Shown here one piece after another: positions 26,725 through 35,658 of a stretch of 52,338 nt of DNA; the first letter of the stretch is position 1, and every line of letters starts with the position of its first letter. The translations under genes were made by a program, and so were the position numbers. The stretch spans positions 1 to 52,338 of the forward strand of contig NZ_JARFVC010000027.1 of NCBI RefSeq assembly GCF_029193815.1, written 5' to 3'. This DNA comes from Cytobacillus sp. S13-E01. Its GTDB lineage: Bacteria > Bacillota > Bacilli > Bacillales > Bacillaceae_L. Below the pieces are notes generated by a model. It saw only the letters and a list, made by a program, of their open reading frames with translations. It was not told the DNA's origin and searched no databases.

Positions 26725-26756
26725 GAACCCCATTGAAACATCTTTCAATGGGGTTC
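26725..26756. terminator. 14-bp hairpin, possible bidirectional terminator
   Basis: Perfect stem GAACCCCATTGAAA/TTTCAATGGGGTTC with a 4-nt loop. T-tracts on either side are weak (CTAATTATT; GTTATTATG). It could insulate the iron operon from transcripts of the IS4-family element. Confidence 0.5.
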
Positions 26757-26973
26757 CTAATTATTATGCTCTTATGGTGGCTTACAGGGGTTGTAATTGA
26801 TACTTTTTTGTGTAGGTATATCTACGCTTTATTAAAACAGTAGGGGCTACTGTTTGTTTATAAATTTCGGGGTTTAGCAACACCTTATATCATCCATTAC
26901 TTGTAGCTGGTCGGTAAAAAACCACAAAGCCTCTCAACCCTAACTCACCTTATTTCGCTCCCGCACTAAGAAT

Positions 26974-28246
26974 TATTTTAACACGAGTGTTGATTATCCA
27001 AAATTAGACAGACTTATCCCTTGTGAATTTTTGTATTTTTTCAAAACAACAGCCATTTCAGAGCACCAGTCAATAGGTAAATTGTCTTTCAGTAGTTTTC
27101 TTTGGAATGAGATAAACGACATTTTTTCGAATATCCGTCCTTCAGATGTCTTTGTATAAAGCCATTTCAATAGAACATAAGCGATTAAAGCGGTAAAAAG
27201 CTGATTAAAAACGGCATTTTCAGTCGTGCCAAATAAAACAGGAACATTTAGATTCTGTTTAATCCAGCGGAAGCACGTCTCGATTCTCCATCTTGCCTTG
27301 TACATGTCGGCGATTACTTCTGGCGAAACGTTCATTAAATTAGTAACAACACGCATCTCGTTACCGTAATCGTCCTTAAAAAATACCACCCGATGTCGAT
27401 TCTTAGAACGAGATTGCTTAGTACCCAGTTGGCAGGTGATATCACGCGTGACAGGCGATCCAGCTACAAGGCGTTTTAAAGAATGAGGACGAAAAATCTC
27501 TACATTTTCTTTCATTCGAATGACAAACATTTGCTGGTCTGAGTCTGATGTAAATTGATCAATTCGCTTGATCTTAAAATAGGCTCGTTCTTCTACCATG
27601 ATAAATCGAGAATCGACCAACTGTTCACCAATCGGCCCATCATGCACAAGTCCAGTAGTTTCAACGACTTGAAGTGGCATTTCAGTTAGAGGAGAATAGC
27701 TGACATGCAGTTTGATTCCTGCGCGCTCCCCATGATAAAGGGCCCACGGAAGACGTGACTTTCCCACTGTAATTGTGGTGGAGTCTACCAATAGGAGCTC
27801 CTTTGAAATTTTTAATGCTCGACGTGTCATTCGATTGCATTTAGACACGACTAAATGAAATAATTTCTTCATGATATTGTAGTCCACATGGCCAGCTTTC
27901 TTAGAGAGCGTGGAGTAATTGACATTGGGCAGTCCATATTGGTTGCCAACATCCGCACAGTCTCGATAACTTTTGAGCTCATTCATTGAAGTGCAGAGTA
28001 AATAATTAATGAGTGTTAACACATCAAGCTTACGAGCTGTATCCTTATAACCGATGGAGGCCTGAATGTCGGCTACTTCTTCTTCTGAGACAATCTTTTG
28101 AAACAAATTGTGGAATGTGGTATTCTTCTTCATGAGGGCACCTCTTCTGTAGTTTGTATGTTCGCAAACTCCATTCTACAAGAAAGGTGTCCTTTTTGAT
28201 ATATTTTAGTTGGATATTATTGGTTAATCACACTCGTGATAAAATA
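26974..28246. mobile_element. IS4-family insertion sequence
   Basis: Element of about 1.27 kb. Imperfect terminal inverted repeats: left TATTTTAACACGAGTGT (26974-26990) continuing TGATTA; right, read inward on the other strand, TATTTTATCACGAGTGT then GATTA (28225-28246). It contains one transposase gene. No obvious target duplication was identified by eye, so exact ends are approximate. Confidence 0.75.
26994..28133 (-). CDS. IS4 family transposase
   Basis: DDE transposase of 379 aa. The first acidic residue is in LLVDSTTI. The C-terminal Y-x2-RW-x-IE-x2-FRWIKQNL region matches the IS4 'YREK'-type signature with the catalytic Glu. The second Asp, usually in a DR(G/A)Y motif, appears as Glu: VEERAYFKIKR. 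The frame is full-length with no frameshift, so it is translated, but activity may be reduced if this Glu cannot replace Asp. GAGGTG lies before the ATG. The stop codon overlaps the left inverted repeat. Confidence 0.9.
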   Translation of the reverse strand: MKKNTTFHNLFQKIVSEEEVADIQASIGYKDTARKLDVLTLINYLLCTSMNELKSYRDCADVGNQYGLPNVNYSTLSKKAGHVDYNIMKKLFHLVVSKCNRMTRRALKISKELLLVDSTTITVGKSRLPWALYHGERAGIKLHVSYSPLTEMPLQVVETTGLVHDGPIGEQLVDSRFIMVEERAYFKIKRIDQFTSDSDQQMFVIRMKENVEIFRPHSLKRLVAGSPVTRDITCQLGTKQSRSKNRHRVVFFKDDYGNEMRVVTNLMNVSPEVIADMYKARWRIETCFRWIKQNLNVPVLFGTTENAVFNQLFTALIAYVLLKWLYTKTSEGRIFEKMSFISFQRKLLKDNLPIDWCSEMAVVLKKYKNSQGISLSNFG

Positions 28247-28340
28247 TATCTATTTGAACAAAAAAATTTCTCAATACCTAATTGCTCAAGAAAGTCAATT
28301 TCTGAATATCCTACGCACTTTTTATGATAATATTTCTTGC

Positions 28341-29588
28341 CTACTTGTAATCGTTTTTTGGTCCTTCATCCATTAAAACCTCTACCATATTGGAAGACCC
28401 CATCTTAAGTTTAGGCCTACGCTCTGAGTTTAGCTTACTATAAAGCTCTAATGGACTTATAATAACTCCATCTAAGGTATTATGTAGGATTCCCGGCACA
28501 CATGTATAAATTCTATCATTATTATTTGCATTCATGGAGGAAATGGTAACGGAGGTTCCACTATGGTTATCTATACTCATGGATACCTTGTATCTATAGA
28601 ATGAGCCTGTCCCATTAGACTGAGCAGAATAAACCACAGGAACCACTGCGAGAATATCATTCGTTAGCCTTAATTTAATTATTTCTGTCTTCTTTGATCC
28701 ACTGCTTCTCCCAATATCCCCCATATGTTCCACTGCCCCGTTACCAAACCGGTAGAGGGGCGGTGTTCCTTCAGCTCCAAACATTGCTACATCTATCTGC
28801 TTACCATTCTTTGTATAGACTAAAGCATAAATATCATAATCTGTCCCTGTCTTCCAAGATACCGTAGCAGTAATCTCTGGTGTTTTCTCAATGATAACTG
28901 ACTTTTGACCTTTTTCGAGACTTATTTTACCCATTACCTTTTCAAGGCTTATCGTTGACAACGTGCTTTGTCTTTTATTATTTTCAGGAATAGTTAGAGT
29001 CTTTTCAGGTTCTTTTGGAGTTTGTTTTTGAATAGCTTTAGGTGCAGGGGGCTTGTTTTGCTCATCAAATTCAACCTCAACACCGTAATTTTTACATAAC
29101 CCGTCAAGCCCGGAATCAAATCCGCGCCAGATTGATTTTGCCTTTATCTGACTATTCCTTAGATATAATTCTAATACGACAATTCCATTTTCATTTTTGA
29201 AGCTAGATGGGGTTAACTGGATAATATTGTTATCGGTGCATATCTCTGCCTTTAAACTCTTTACATTTGAAAATCCCGTGCTATTATCCTCTGTAAGAGT
29301 TATAGCTATTTTTGTAATACCTTCTGGGACTCTACTCATGTCAAAATCCATTTTATGTACTTTTGTATTACCTACTTTCTCAGATGGTATAAGGGTAGCT
29401 ACACCAGAAGAACTCGTTGGTTGATTATAAAATATAATTCCGCTGTCCCCTTGTACCTTGTCTGAATCAGTTAAAAGGAAAGCTGTTAAGGAAATATCTA
29501 TCGTATTAGAAATTTCGTAGCTAACAGTAACATTACCTTTTGGGGAACTTAAAACTGTATTGGCTCCCATCTGAAGAAATTGATTCAT
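28341..29588 (-). CDS. TerD-domain protein, two TerD-like modules
   Basis: Protein of 415 aa with two TerD (calcium-binding stress) domains joined by a Lys/Pro/Gln-rich linker at about residues 175-215. The N-terminal module contains the 'DFDMSRVPEGITKIAITLT' strand and 'VLELYLRNSQIKAKSIWRGF'. The C-terminal module begins VSWKTGTDYDIYALVYTKNG with 'MGDIGRSSGSKKTEIIKLRL'. TerD proteins are usually single-domain and clustered with terB, terC and terE; none is here. A role in metal or membrane stress is inferred. GGGAG precedes the ATG. Confidence 0.85.
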   Translation of the reverse strand: MNQFLQMGANTVLSSPKGNVTVSYEISNTIDISLTAFLLTDSDKVQGDSGIIFYNQPTSSSGVATLIPSEKVGNTKVHKMDFDMSRVPEGITKIAITLTEDNSTGFSNVKSLKAEICTDNNIIQLTPSSFKNENGIVVLELYLRNSQIKAKSIWRGFDSGLDGLCKNYGVEVEFDEQNKPPAPKAIQKQTPKEPEKTLTIPENNKRQSTLSTISLEKVMGKISLEKGQKSVIIEKTPEITATVSWKTGTDYDIYALVYTKNGKQIDVAMFGAEGTPPLYRFGNGAVEHMGDIGRSSGSKKTEIIKLRLTNDILAVVPVVYSAQSNGTGSFYRYKVSMSIDNHSGTSVTISSMNANNNDRIYTCVPGILHNTLDGVIISPLELYSKLNSERRPKLKMGSSNMVEVLMDEGPKNDYK

Positions 29589-29792
29589 TTCAACAACTCC
29601 CTACTCCTCTGTCTATTAATCACCTAACAACTTTATATAAATCACTACAAAATCCTCTTCACCCAGATTAAAAGGGGATGTTTAAATTGCTTAAATTAAT
29701 CATATCAAAAAATTAACATAATCCCCAGGTAAATTACAATTATTGTTGTTTTTAGTAAATATAACAAATTAACGCCTAATCTAAACAAACAA

Positions 29793-29825
29793 CAGCACCA
29801 CTCCAAATCTAACGGAATGGTGCTG
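29793..29825 (+). terminator. Strong hairpin terminator
   Basis: Stem CAGCACCAcTCC/GGAaTGGTGCTG with a 9-nt loop, followed on the plus strand by TTTTG and a run of about 14 T. On the minus strand TTGTTTGTTT follows, so it can also end the symporter transcript on that strand. Confidence 0.75.
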
Positions 29826-29858
29826 TTTTGTTTTTTTTTTTTTAATATTTAGTACATG

Positions 29859-31100
29859 TTATGCTTGTAATGTGGATTGTGGATTTTGCTCTCGTTTTTC
29901 TGTTTTATCGATGATAGCCGTACCAACTAGGTCGCCAGTCACATTAAGTGCTGTAGCACCCATTCCTACAATAGCATCAATCGCTGTCAATAATGCGACT
30001 GTTTCCATCGGTAAACCGAGTTGAGCAAATACAGTTGCAATCATAATAATACCAGCACCTGGAACCCCAGCTGTGCCAATTGAAGCCAACGTTCCTACCA
30101 ATACGACGACAAGCATATCAGTAAAATTCAAAGGACTTCCTACAAGGTTTGCAGCAAATACGGCAGATACCGCGATACGAATGGCTGCCCCATCCATATT
30201 AATAGTTGCTCCAAGTGGGAGACTGAATCCATAAAGACTTTGAGAGATTCCTAGTTTTTTAGCAGCGTCTAACGTGATTGGTAATGTACCTGTACTACTC
30301 TGTGTAACAAAGGCCGTAATCATCGGCGATTGCGCATGAGCGAAAAATTGACCTGGACGAACTTTGTATAAAAGCATGAAGACGATGTATATACTAATTT
30401 GAACAAGTAATGCTACGTATAGTACAGCGATTACGTTTCCCAAAGATAATAAGGCGCCCATCCCTTGGTTACCAACGGTTTTTGCTATAATCGCAAAGAT
30501 ACCGATAGGAAGATATTGTAGGAACCCCTTCATTATAGTAAGTGTTGCTTCATTTAGTCCTTCAATAACTTTATATAAATGTTCACCCATTTTAGCATGT
30601 TCTTTGGATACTCTTAAATAGGATATGGCAATCCCAAAAACAATCGCCGTGAAGATGATTCCTAAGAGGTTGAGTTCGCTAAAAGCAGTTACAATATTAG
30701 CAGGTATAATATTTAAAAGAACTTCGATAATACCAGGATTTTCAGGAACCTTAAATGCTTCGTTACTGTTAAACTCTATCCCACTTCCTAGGTTAAATAA
30801 ACTAGCAACAGCTAAACCGACCGCAATGGCAAGTGCAGACGTTAACACATAATATAGAAACACCTTTCCCCCTACACGCCCTAAATCACCAATCTTTGTT
30901 TGATTAACACCCACGATAATGGTAAATAAGACAAGCGGGATGATTAGAAATTTAAGCAAACGAATCAAAAGATCGCCTAAAGGCGTCAAAATAGTTGCTT
31001 GTTCCCCAAATATGATTCCAGTAATAATACCTAACACTAAAGCAACTGTAATTTTTAAAATAAACGAGGCATTAATGTAACTTCTCCAAATCGCCTTCAT
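29859..31100 (-). CDS. Dicarboxylate/amino acid:cation symporter (DAACS)
   Basis: Na+- or H+-coupled glutamate/aspartate/C4-dicarboxylate carrier, 413 aa, with eight transmembrane segments plus re-entrant loops. The first re-entrant loop is 'TQSSTGTLPITLDAAKKLG' (the serine-rich motif), followed by the 'PLGATINMDGAAI' motif and the 'GVPGAGIIMIATVFAQLGLP' second hairpin. Close homologues include GltP/GltT and DctA; the substrate cannot be told from sequence. GGAGG precedes the ATG, and the gene appears monocistronic. Confidence 0.93.
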   Translation of the reverse strand: MKAIWRSYINASFILKITVALVLGIITGIIFGEQATILTPLGDLLIRLLKFLIIPLVLFTIIVGVNQTKIGDLGRVGGKVFLYYVLTSALAIAVGLAVASLFNLGSGIEFNSNEAFKVPENPGIIEVLLNIIPANIVTAFSELNLLGIIFTAIVFGIAISYLRVSKEHAKMGEHLYKVIEGLNEATLTIMKGFLQYLPIGIFAIIAKTVGNQGMGALLSLGNVIAVLYVALLVQISIYIVFMLLYKVRPGQFFAHAQSPMITAFVTQSSTGTLPITLDAAKKLGISQSLYGFSLPLGATINMDGAAIRIAVSAVFAANLVGSPLNFTDMLVVVLVGTLASIGTAGVPGAGIIMIATVFAQLGLPMETVALLTAIDAIVGMGATALNVTGDLVGTAIIDKTEKREQNPQSTLQA

Positions 31101-31660
31101 AAAACAACCTCCAAATGATAATTTTACTATTCTTTTAGTTTAAAACAGGCTTTTAAGACACAATGACCTTTATTCCTATAAATTTAGTTGGTCATTATAT
31201 CATAATGTATGTAAATTTCTTTGTCAAAATGTAAGCTTGTGTACCTGACCCTGCGTAATAAATCCAAATTACATAAAGAAAAGTGCAAGGCGCCCGCCTA
31301 TCGGCGACAAGCATAAGACGAGCCCTGACTGAAGGCGTTCTTTGCCTTCGGGAAGGGCTTGGCTTATAACCTCAGGTCCGATGGTGCCCAGAGCTAGACA
31401 CTAAAACTAGGTTCAAATTTTTATACTTTCTTATCTATTAAAAAATACAACAAGTTTCTACCTGCTGCAAACGCCAAAAGGAAAAGAAAGAGTCAGCATA
31501 AACGAGTACATGATAACAATGACTTTCTTTAAGTATTTCAGTCAAAAATGCATTGGGTATTTGAAGTTCAGATGGTAGCTCATGGAAAATAGACGTCTAA
31601 ATACGTGATGGTTATGCTGTTATATATCTAGCTAGACAATCCAGACGAATGGAGGGGATT
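31101..31660. other. Intergenic region with dispersed repeat
   Basis: Holds copy C of the dispersed repeat (31276-31430) and about 200 bp of AT-rich sequence ahead of the antitoxin gene, where a promoter is likely but not identified. Confidence 0.5.
31276..31430. repeat. Dispersed intergenic repeat, copy C
   Basis: Begins AAGAAAAGTGCAAGGCGCCC, contains AAGCATAAGACGAGCCCTG, GGCGTTCTTTGCCTTCGGG and GGCTTATAACCTCAGG, and ends GATGGTGCCCAGAGCTAGAC with the tail shared with copy B. It lies between the symporter promoter and the toxin-antitoxin remnant. Confidence 0.85.
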
Positions 31661-31846
31661 ATGATGAGTACGCAATGGCAAATTCAAGAAGCAAAAAATC
31701 GGCTGAGTCATTTGGTTAAAAAAGCAGCGGATGATGTATCACAACTTATTAGTGTACGGGGCAAGCCTGCTGCTGTTGTCTTGTCAGTAGAGGAATATCA
31801 GAGGGTGACCAAACCCAAGACCCGTCTGACGGATTTCTTTAAGTAA
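31661..31846 (+). CDS. Type II antitoxin, Phd/YefM family
   Basis: 61-aa antitoxin. The family pattern is seen as 'WQIQEAKNRLSHLVKKA' and then 'RGKPAAVVLSVEEYQRV'. The N-terminal part folds as the DNA-binding Phd domain and the tail (TKPKTRLTDFFK) normally wraps the toxin. GGAGGGG lies ahead of two adjacent ATG codons; the first is given. The toxin gene downstream is frameshifted and truncated, so the antitoxin is probably an orphan left from a Phd-PIN pair. Confidence 0.88.
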   Translation: MMSTQWQIQEAKNRLSHLVKKAADDVSQLISVRGKPAAVVLSVEEYQRVTKPKTRLTDFFK

Positions 31847-31911
31847 TCTCCTTTACAAGATATTGAACTTGATTTATAAAGCAGTGCAGACCACGCTCGA
31901 GAGTTAGAATT

Positions 31912-32161
31912 ATGAGATATCTTTTAGACACAATCGGAGCTCGTCAAAACGGTTCCTCATCTGGGCGTCTTTCGCTGGATTAATGAGCGTGATGAAACTT
32001 CTTTGTTTTTGAGTGTGATTACATTTGGCGAACTGCAGAAAGGCATTAGTAAATTAAACGATAAAGCTCGGGCTGAATGCCGTAAAGGCATTTTTTATCC
32101 ATCCGCCGGCTGGGAACTACCACGGACACAAACGTGGTCAAGGGTGGTGGACTCAGGATAA
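31912..32161 (+). pseudogene. Broken PIN-domain (VapC/FitB-like) toxin
   Basis: Starts MRYLLDT, as PIN toxins do, then shifts frame. The continuation in another frame reads ELVKTVPHLGVFRWINERD and 'LFLSVITFGELQKGISKL', again typical of VapC/FitB. The residues expected between LLDT and ELVK are missing, consistent with a small deletion of about seven bases. After KARAECR the similarity to the family stops, so the C-terminal half with the remaining metal ligands is lost. It cannot give a functional nuclease. Confidence 0.8.
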
Positions 32162-32473
32162 ACCACTAGATATCTAAGGTAAGGCAATTAAAACCCAAAA
32201 TATAGAGGGGAGGTTTATCTTAAAAAATTGGATTTTGTGTCTTGACAAAGGGATACATTACAGTGAGCGGATGTTCCTTTTTTGATACAGTATGCTTGAT
32301 TCCTTTACTAATTTTAGCGAAACAATATTTACTCTCTTTGCGGACTTAGTCAATGATTATTCCTCCTAAAAATTAAAAGGCAATGCACAGCTTTACATTG
32401 CTGTACATTGCCTTTTATATTATCAGGATAATAATATATATTTATATGGTCATTTATTACGCTAAATATTTAC
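32162..32473. other. Intergenic region after toxin remnant
   Basis: No gene recognised. Contains a terminator at 32375-32416. A plus-strand GGGGAGG at about 32205 has no open frame of note after it. Confidence 0.5.
32375..32416. terminator. Terminator of the methyltransferase gene
   Basis: Long stem AAAAGGCAATGcACAG/CTGTaCATTGCCTTTT with a loop of about ten bases. On the minus strand it is followed by TTTTAATTTTT. It lies about 60 bp after the methyltransferase stop. Confidence 0.85.
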
Positions 32474-33607
32474 TTAATTAATTGCAATCTCTAATTCTAG
32501 TTCTACCTGATAGTCCTGCTTACTCATTGATAAAGTATAAAATGCGGCTCTTGCGATATGCCACCCCAATACAGGTGGAACAGCATTACCAATCATTTTG
32601 TAAGCACTAGAAGCCGATACAATGAAATTAAAATCGTCTGGGAAAGATTGAAGTCTTGCACACTCTCTGACAGAAAGTCTTCGCCAACCTTCCATATTTG
32701 CTTCATCTTCTGGTGTTTGAGTTCTATAATGCGCTTCTATATTACCGTGATGTTCAGCACGAATAGTGCATGAAGGTCTATCCATAGATATGCGATTGTT
32801 ACCTTGCATTTTTTTCCCCGGATAAAACTTAGCCCTCGAATAGTCCCTACTTGTGTGATTTAATATAGCAGGGTCATCTATTTTGTCCCACAGGTCATCA
32901 ATAGCGTTCTTTGAAGTTTTCCAAGGTTTCCGTCCAAGCTCTCCTAGTTCATCATGAGTAGCTAATGGATAATAAATTGCTTTAAAAATTTCCTTTTTTA
33001 CACCGAAAATAATAACCCTTTTTCTTATTTGTGGAACACCATAGTCAGCAGCATTTAGTACCTTATATTGAACTACATAACCACTATTTTCGAAATCTCT
33101 TAAAATTTTATCTAGGGCTGATAAATTTATACTTTTATTGGTCTTATTTGTTCTAATTCCATCCACATTTTCTGCAATAAACATTTTTGCATCACAGTGT
33201 TTGATTACTCTTATCATGTGTTCATAAAGTCTACCTCGTTCAGTCATCAAGCCTTTCCTTTTACCAGCTAGACTAAAATCTTGACAAGGAAATCCTCCAA
33301 TTACTATATCAGCTTTGGGAATGCTGTTTAAGTCCATTTCCGATATACTTTCTTCAACACCCTTATGTTTAAAGTTATGTTCATAAACCTTCATAGCTGC
33401 TGAAAAAATATCATTAGCAAAAATTATATTAAAAGGATTCTCTTCATATGTTTGACCTAAAAATTCAAAATCTCCTCGAAAGCCGAGGTCCATCCCTCCG
33501 CAACCGCTAAAGAGAGATACAACATTTATTTTACGCTCATTTTTTAATTTCAACTTATGAACGTCCACTTCAAGTGGTTTATCTTTGTAATATGTTTCAA
33601 TACTCAT
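32474..33607 (-). CDS. DNA (cytosine-5) methyltransferase, type II R-M
   Basis: C5-cytosine methyltransferase of 377 aa with the ordered motifs: I FSGCGGMDLGF (about residue 33), IV GGFPCQDFS with catalytic Cys108, VI AENVDG (Glu146), VIII QIRKRVIIFG, IX RRLSVRECARLQSFP and X MIGNAVPP. The target recognition domain between VIII and IX is short. The ATG at 33607 follows GGAGGTGA. It is divergent from the restriction gene at 33685 with 77 bp between starts, which would allow linked control. It protects the sites cut by that enzyme; the target sequence is unknown. Confidence 0.96.
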   Translation of the reverse strand: MSIETYYKDKPLEVDVHKLKLKNERKINVVSLFSGCGGMDLGFRGDFEFLGQTYEENPFNIIFANDIFSAAMKVYEHNFKHKGVEESISEMDLNSIPKADIVIGGFPCQDFSLAGKRKGLMTERGRLYEHMIRVIKHCDAKMFIAENVDGIRTNKTNKSINLSALDKILRDFENSGYVVQYKVLNAADYGVPQIRKRVIIFGVKKEIFKAIYYPLATHDELGELGRKPWKTSKNAIDDLWDKIDDPAILNHTSRDYSRAKFYPGKKMQGNNRISMDRPSCTIRAEHHGNIEAHYRTQTPEDEANMEGWRRLSVRECARLQSFPDDFNFIVSASSAYKMIGNAVPPVLGWHIARAAFYTLSMSKQDYQVELELEIAIN

Positions 33608-33684
33608 ATAGTCACCTCCGATGTTTGTATTGTATAATTGTAAAATCATTCCTATATCCACAAACTATTCAAGGGGGCTTTTTA

Positions 33685-34821
33685 ATGATAGAAGAAGCAC
33701 TAAAAGTATTATCAGAAAAAATACACCTAGATAAAGAATTGTTTCGTACTGTTCAAACTGGCGACGATTTTGAGAAAATTGTCTTAAATAAATTTCAAGA
33801 ATTAATAACATCTAAACCAGAATTAAATATCAAAAATGTTGAACATAATGGCTCTCATTCTTTTCCCGATTTAAAAGTCACCTTTACCAATGATAGCATA
33901 TACGGGGTTGAAATTAAATTCTCTGCTTCTGGAAATTGGAAATCAAAAGGAAATAGCGTTTTTGAAAGCCTTTCTAATAAAGAACAAGATGACAATGCTT
34001 ATAAGGAAATTTACGTTTTTTTTGGAAGGAAGCCGAAACTAAAAGAAGACTTATGTTCTTTGGAAGTTAAGTTTGCTCCCTATGGCTCAAGTGTTGATAA
34101 AATTGAAGTTACACACTCTCCTAGATTTGCAATTAACATGGCTAAGTCTAAGAGCAATCTTTCTAATTTATTTGGTTCCGATGGTACTTACGCAGAGTTC
34201 CGAATAAAAAGTAACCAAGAGAAAAATGACCTGTTGCGAGAATATTTCAGTAAAAATATAGAAGAAGGTTCATCAGATAAATGGTATTTACCGAAAATAT
34301 CAAATGAGGATATAATAAATGTTGAGCCTATTTTATTTTCAACTTTAAGTATTCCCCAACAACGAAGGATTTTGGCTGAATCGTTTATACTTTATCCAAA
34401 AGATTTATTCGGAAAACAAGCAAACTACGCCAGGGTAGCATCACATATGATATCAGAACATTTTGTATACGGTACTTCATTAAGAGATTGCTTCTCTGCT
34501 GGTGGAAAAATCATTATTCTTGAAAAGGAAATTAAATATCCAAGAATTCTTATGACATTTTATACTCTCGCTTCCACAATCAAAGAATTGTTGTTAAATC
34601 CCCCATATGGTAATTTTGAAGAGGAATGCTTTTTTATTTGGGAAGAGTCATTTAACGATAATCCAACAATTATAATAGATAAAAATAGTGATTTAGCAAC
34701 TACTTACCAAAAAATAATTTCTAATTTTAAGCCTTGTATGGCAATTCAAAGTGTAGAAACCGATAAAAAAACAGATATTAATATTGACCTCACAAAATTC
34801 TACTTTCATAAAGAAGAATAG
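33685..34821 (+). CDS. Type II restriction endonuclease, PD-(D/E)xK
   Basis: 378-aa protein. Residues 61-78 show the catalytic pattern P61-D62 followed by E76-I-K78 (PDLKVTF ... GVEIKFS), the PD-(D/E)xK fold of many restriction enzymes. The remainder is divergent, as is usual in this group, and may hold the DNA recognition part. It is divergently paired with a C5 methyltransferase, which supports the assignment. AAGGGGG lies upstream of the ATG at 33685; the frame continues 37 codons upstream into the methyltransferase but lacks a better start. Cleavage specificity is not predictable here. Confidence 0.85.
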   Translation: MIEEALKVLSEKIHLDKELFRTVQTGDDFEKIVLNKFQELITSKPELNIKNVEHNGSHSFPDLKVTFTNDSIYGVEIKFSASGNWKSKGNSVFESLSNKEQDDNAYKEIYVFFGRKPKLKEDLCSLEVKFAPYGSSVDKIEVTHSPRFAINMAKSKSNLSNLFGSDGTYAEFRIKSNQEKNDLLREYFSKNIEEGSSDKWYLPKISNEDIINVEPILFSTLSIPQQRRILAESFILYPKDLFGKQANYARVASHMISEHFVYGTSLRDCFSAGGKIIILEKEIKYPRILMTFYTLASTIKELLLNPPYGNFEEECFFIWEESFNDNPTIIIDKNSDLATTYQKIISNFKPCMAIQSVETDKKTDINIDLTKFYFHKEE

Positions 34822-34844
34822 TCATTGCAAACATCAAACATGAG

Positions 34845-34885
34845 AGGTTGTCTCAAAAGGCTAATAATTTTTTTGAGGCAATCCT
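34845..34885. terminator. Convergent terminator hairpin
   Basis: Imperfect stem AGGTTGtCTCAAAA/TTTTGAGgCAAtCCT with a T-rich loop, between the restriction gene and the convergent small ORF. It could end both transcripts. Confidence 0.5.
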
Positions 34886-34896
34886 TTCACTATTTT

Positions 34897-35250
34897 TTAT
34901 AATTTTGTTTCAATACGTTGTAAGGCTTTTAGTATTTCAATAAGTAATTCCTCAAGGTTACTTTGCCTGTTTTCAGATACAATCATACCTAAAGGAACCT
35001 CACTTGTTTTCCGCCTTGGAGTTGCATTCAAACCTTCCTTGAAAGCTATATCCCAAGTAGTATGGTGGTTTTCTTTATATTCCCTAATTCCCTCAAAAAT
35101 TTTAACATGTTCTTCTGAAAACTGTTGTCGATTTCCTATTAAGCCTAGTCTTCTTAAATGCTTTTTAAAAAAGCGTACATTCCCAATTTTATCGTTAACT
35201 CTCTCCATAAATTCTTCGTCAGTATACTTATAAATAGTTTCTCCCCCCAA
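34897..35250 (-). CDS. Small hypothetical protein, MerR-like HTH possible
   Basis: 117-aa protein without confident family. The middle (residues 22-70: FFKKHLRRLGLI, QFSEEHVKIFEGIREYK, TTWDIAFKEGL) resembles a MerR-type winged helix in which a residue-spaced 'FSEEHV' follows a short recognition segment. The C-terminus (NLEELLIEILKALQRIETKL) is probably a coiled coil. The annotated TTG has no ribosome binding site, whereas GGGGGGAG precedes an ATT codon at 35235, so the true start is uncertain. Its convergent position next to the restriction gene makes a regulator of the R-M system possible but unproven. Confidence 0.6.
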   Translation of the reverse strand: MGGETIYKYTDEEFMERVNDKIGNVRFFKKHLRRLGLIGNRQQFSEEHVKIFEGIREYKENHHTTWDIAFKEGLNATPRRKTSEVPLGMIVSENRQSNLEELLIEILKALQRIETKL

Positions 35251-35658
35251 TGCAAATTCATTAAAAATTATGTTGATTTTTTTTGATGTTATTATAAGTT
35301 TAATACATAGTTAACTATTAGTCAACATGAATACAAACATTTGTTCTGATAATTTTGGATGATATAAAAAGAGCAGTCCTATAAGACCACTCTTCAAAAA
35401 AAACCTTATGGTACGGTTCACCGCACCTAACTAACATGCAATTTTTCATGTTCGAGGAAAGGTTTATTTCATTACTGTATCCATCTATTGACGTAAAAAG
35501 ATATTCAGCATAATAATTTTCTTAAACCAAACGTAACTTTATGTTTTATGATAGGGATAGGAAATAAAAGTGGATGACAAGAGATGAGGATTTCAAAACT
35601 TTATAAATAGGGCGTTGATTTAATTTTTCTTCACTAAATAATTAGTAGGAGGCAAAGG
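35251..35658. other. Intergenic region, hairpin and short IS-like tail
   Basis: About 400 bp. Contains a hairpin at 35369-35394 and a segment at about 35405-35420 sharing 14 bases (ttatggtacggttc) with the 3' end of rlmH; no gene is recognised. Confidence 0.45.
35369..35394 (-). terminator. Hairpin with minus-strand T-tract
   Basis: Stem AAGAGcaGTC/GACcaCTCTT with a 6-nt loop. On the minus strand it is followed by TTTTTATA. No minus-strand gene ends here; it may stop antisense reads or belong to an unannotated short RNA. Confidence 0.5.

Larger units (their letters stand above)
26470..26973. other. Promoter region of iron operon and spacer to IS4 element
   Basis: About 500 bp without a gene: Fur box at 26501-26519, a long hairpin at 26725-26756, and AT-rich spacer up to the IS4-family element's left inverted repeat. 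Confidence 0.55.

Noticed and set aside
32095-32165. Transposon right end or guide-RNA relic after the toxin fragment
   Set aside because: A CCACG/CGTGG hairpin is present, but no transposase or TnpB is nearby and the segment is still open in the toxin-remnant frame.
35405-35420. rlmH 3' fragment
   Set aside because: Only 14 shared bases with the end of rlmH; too short to call a duplication.
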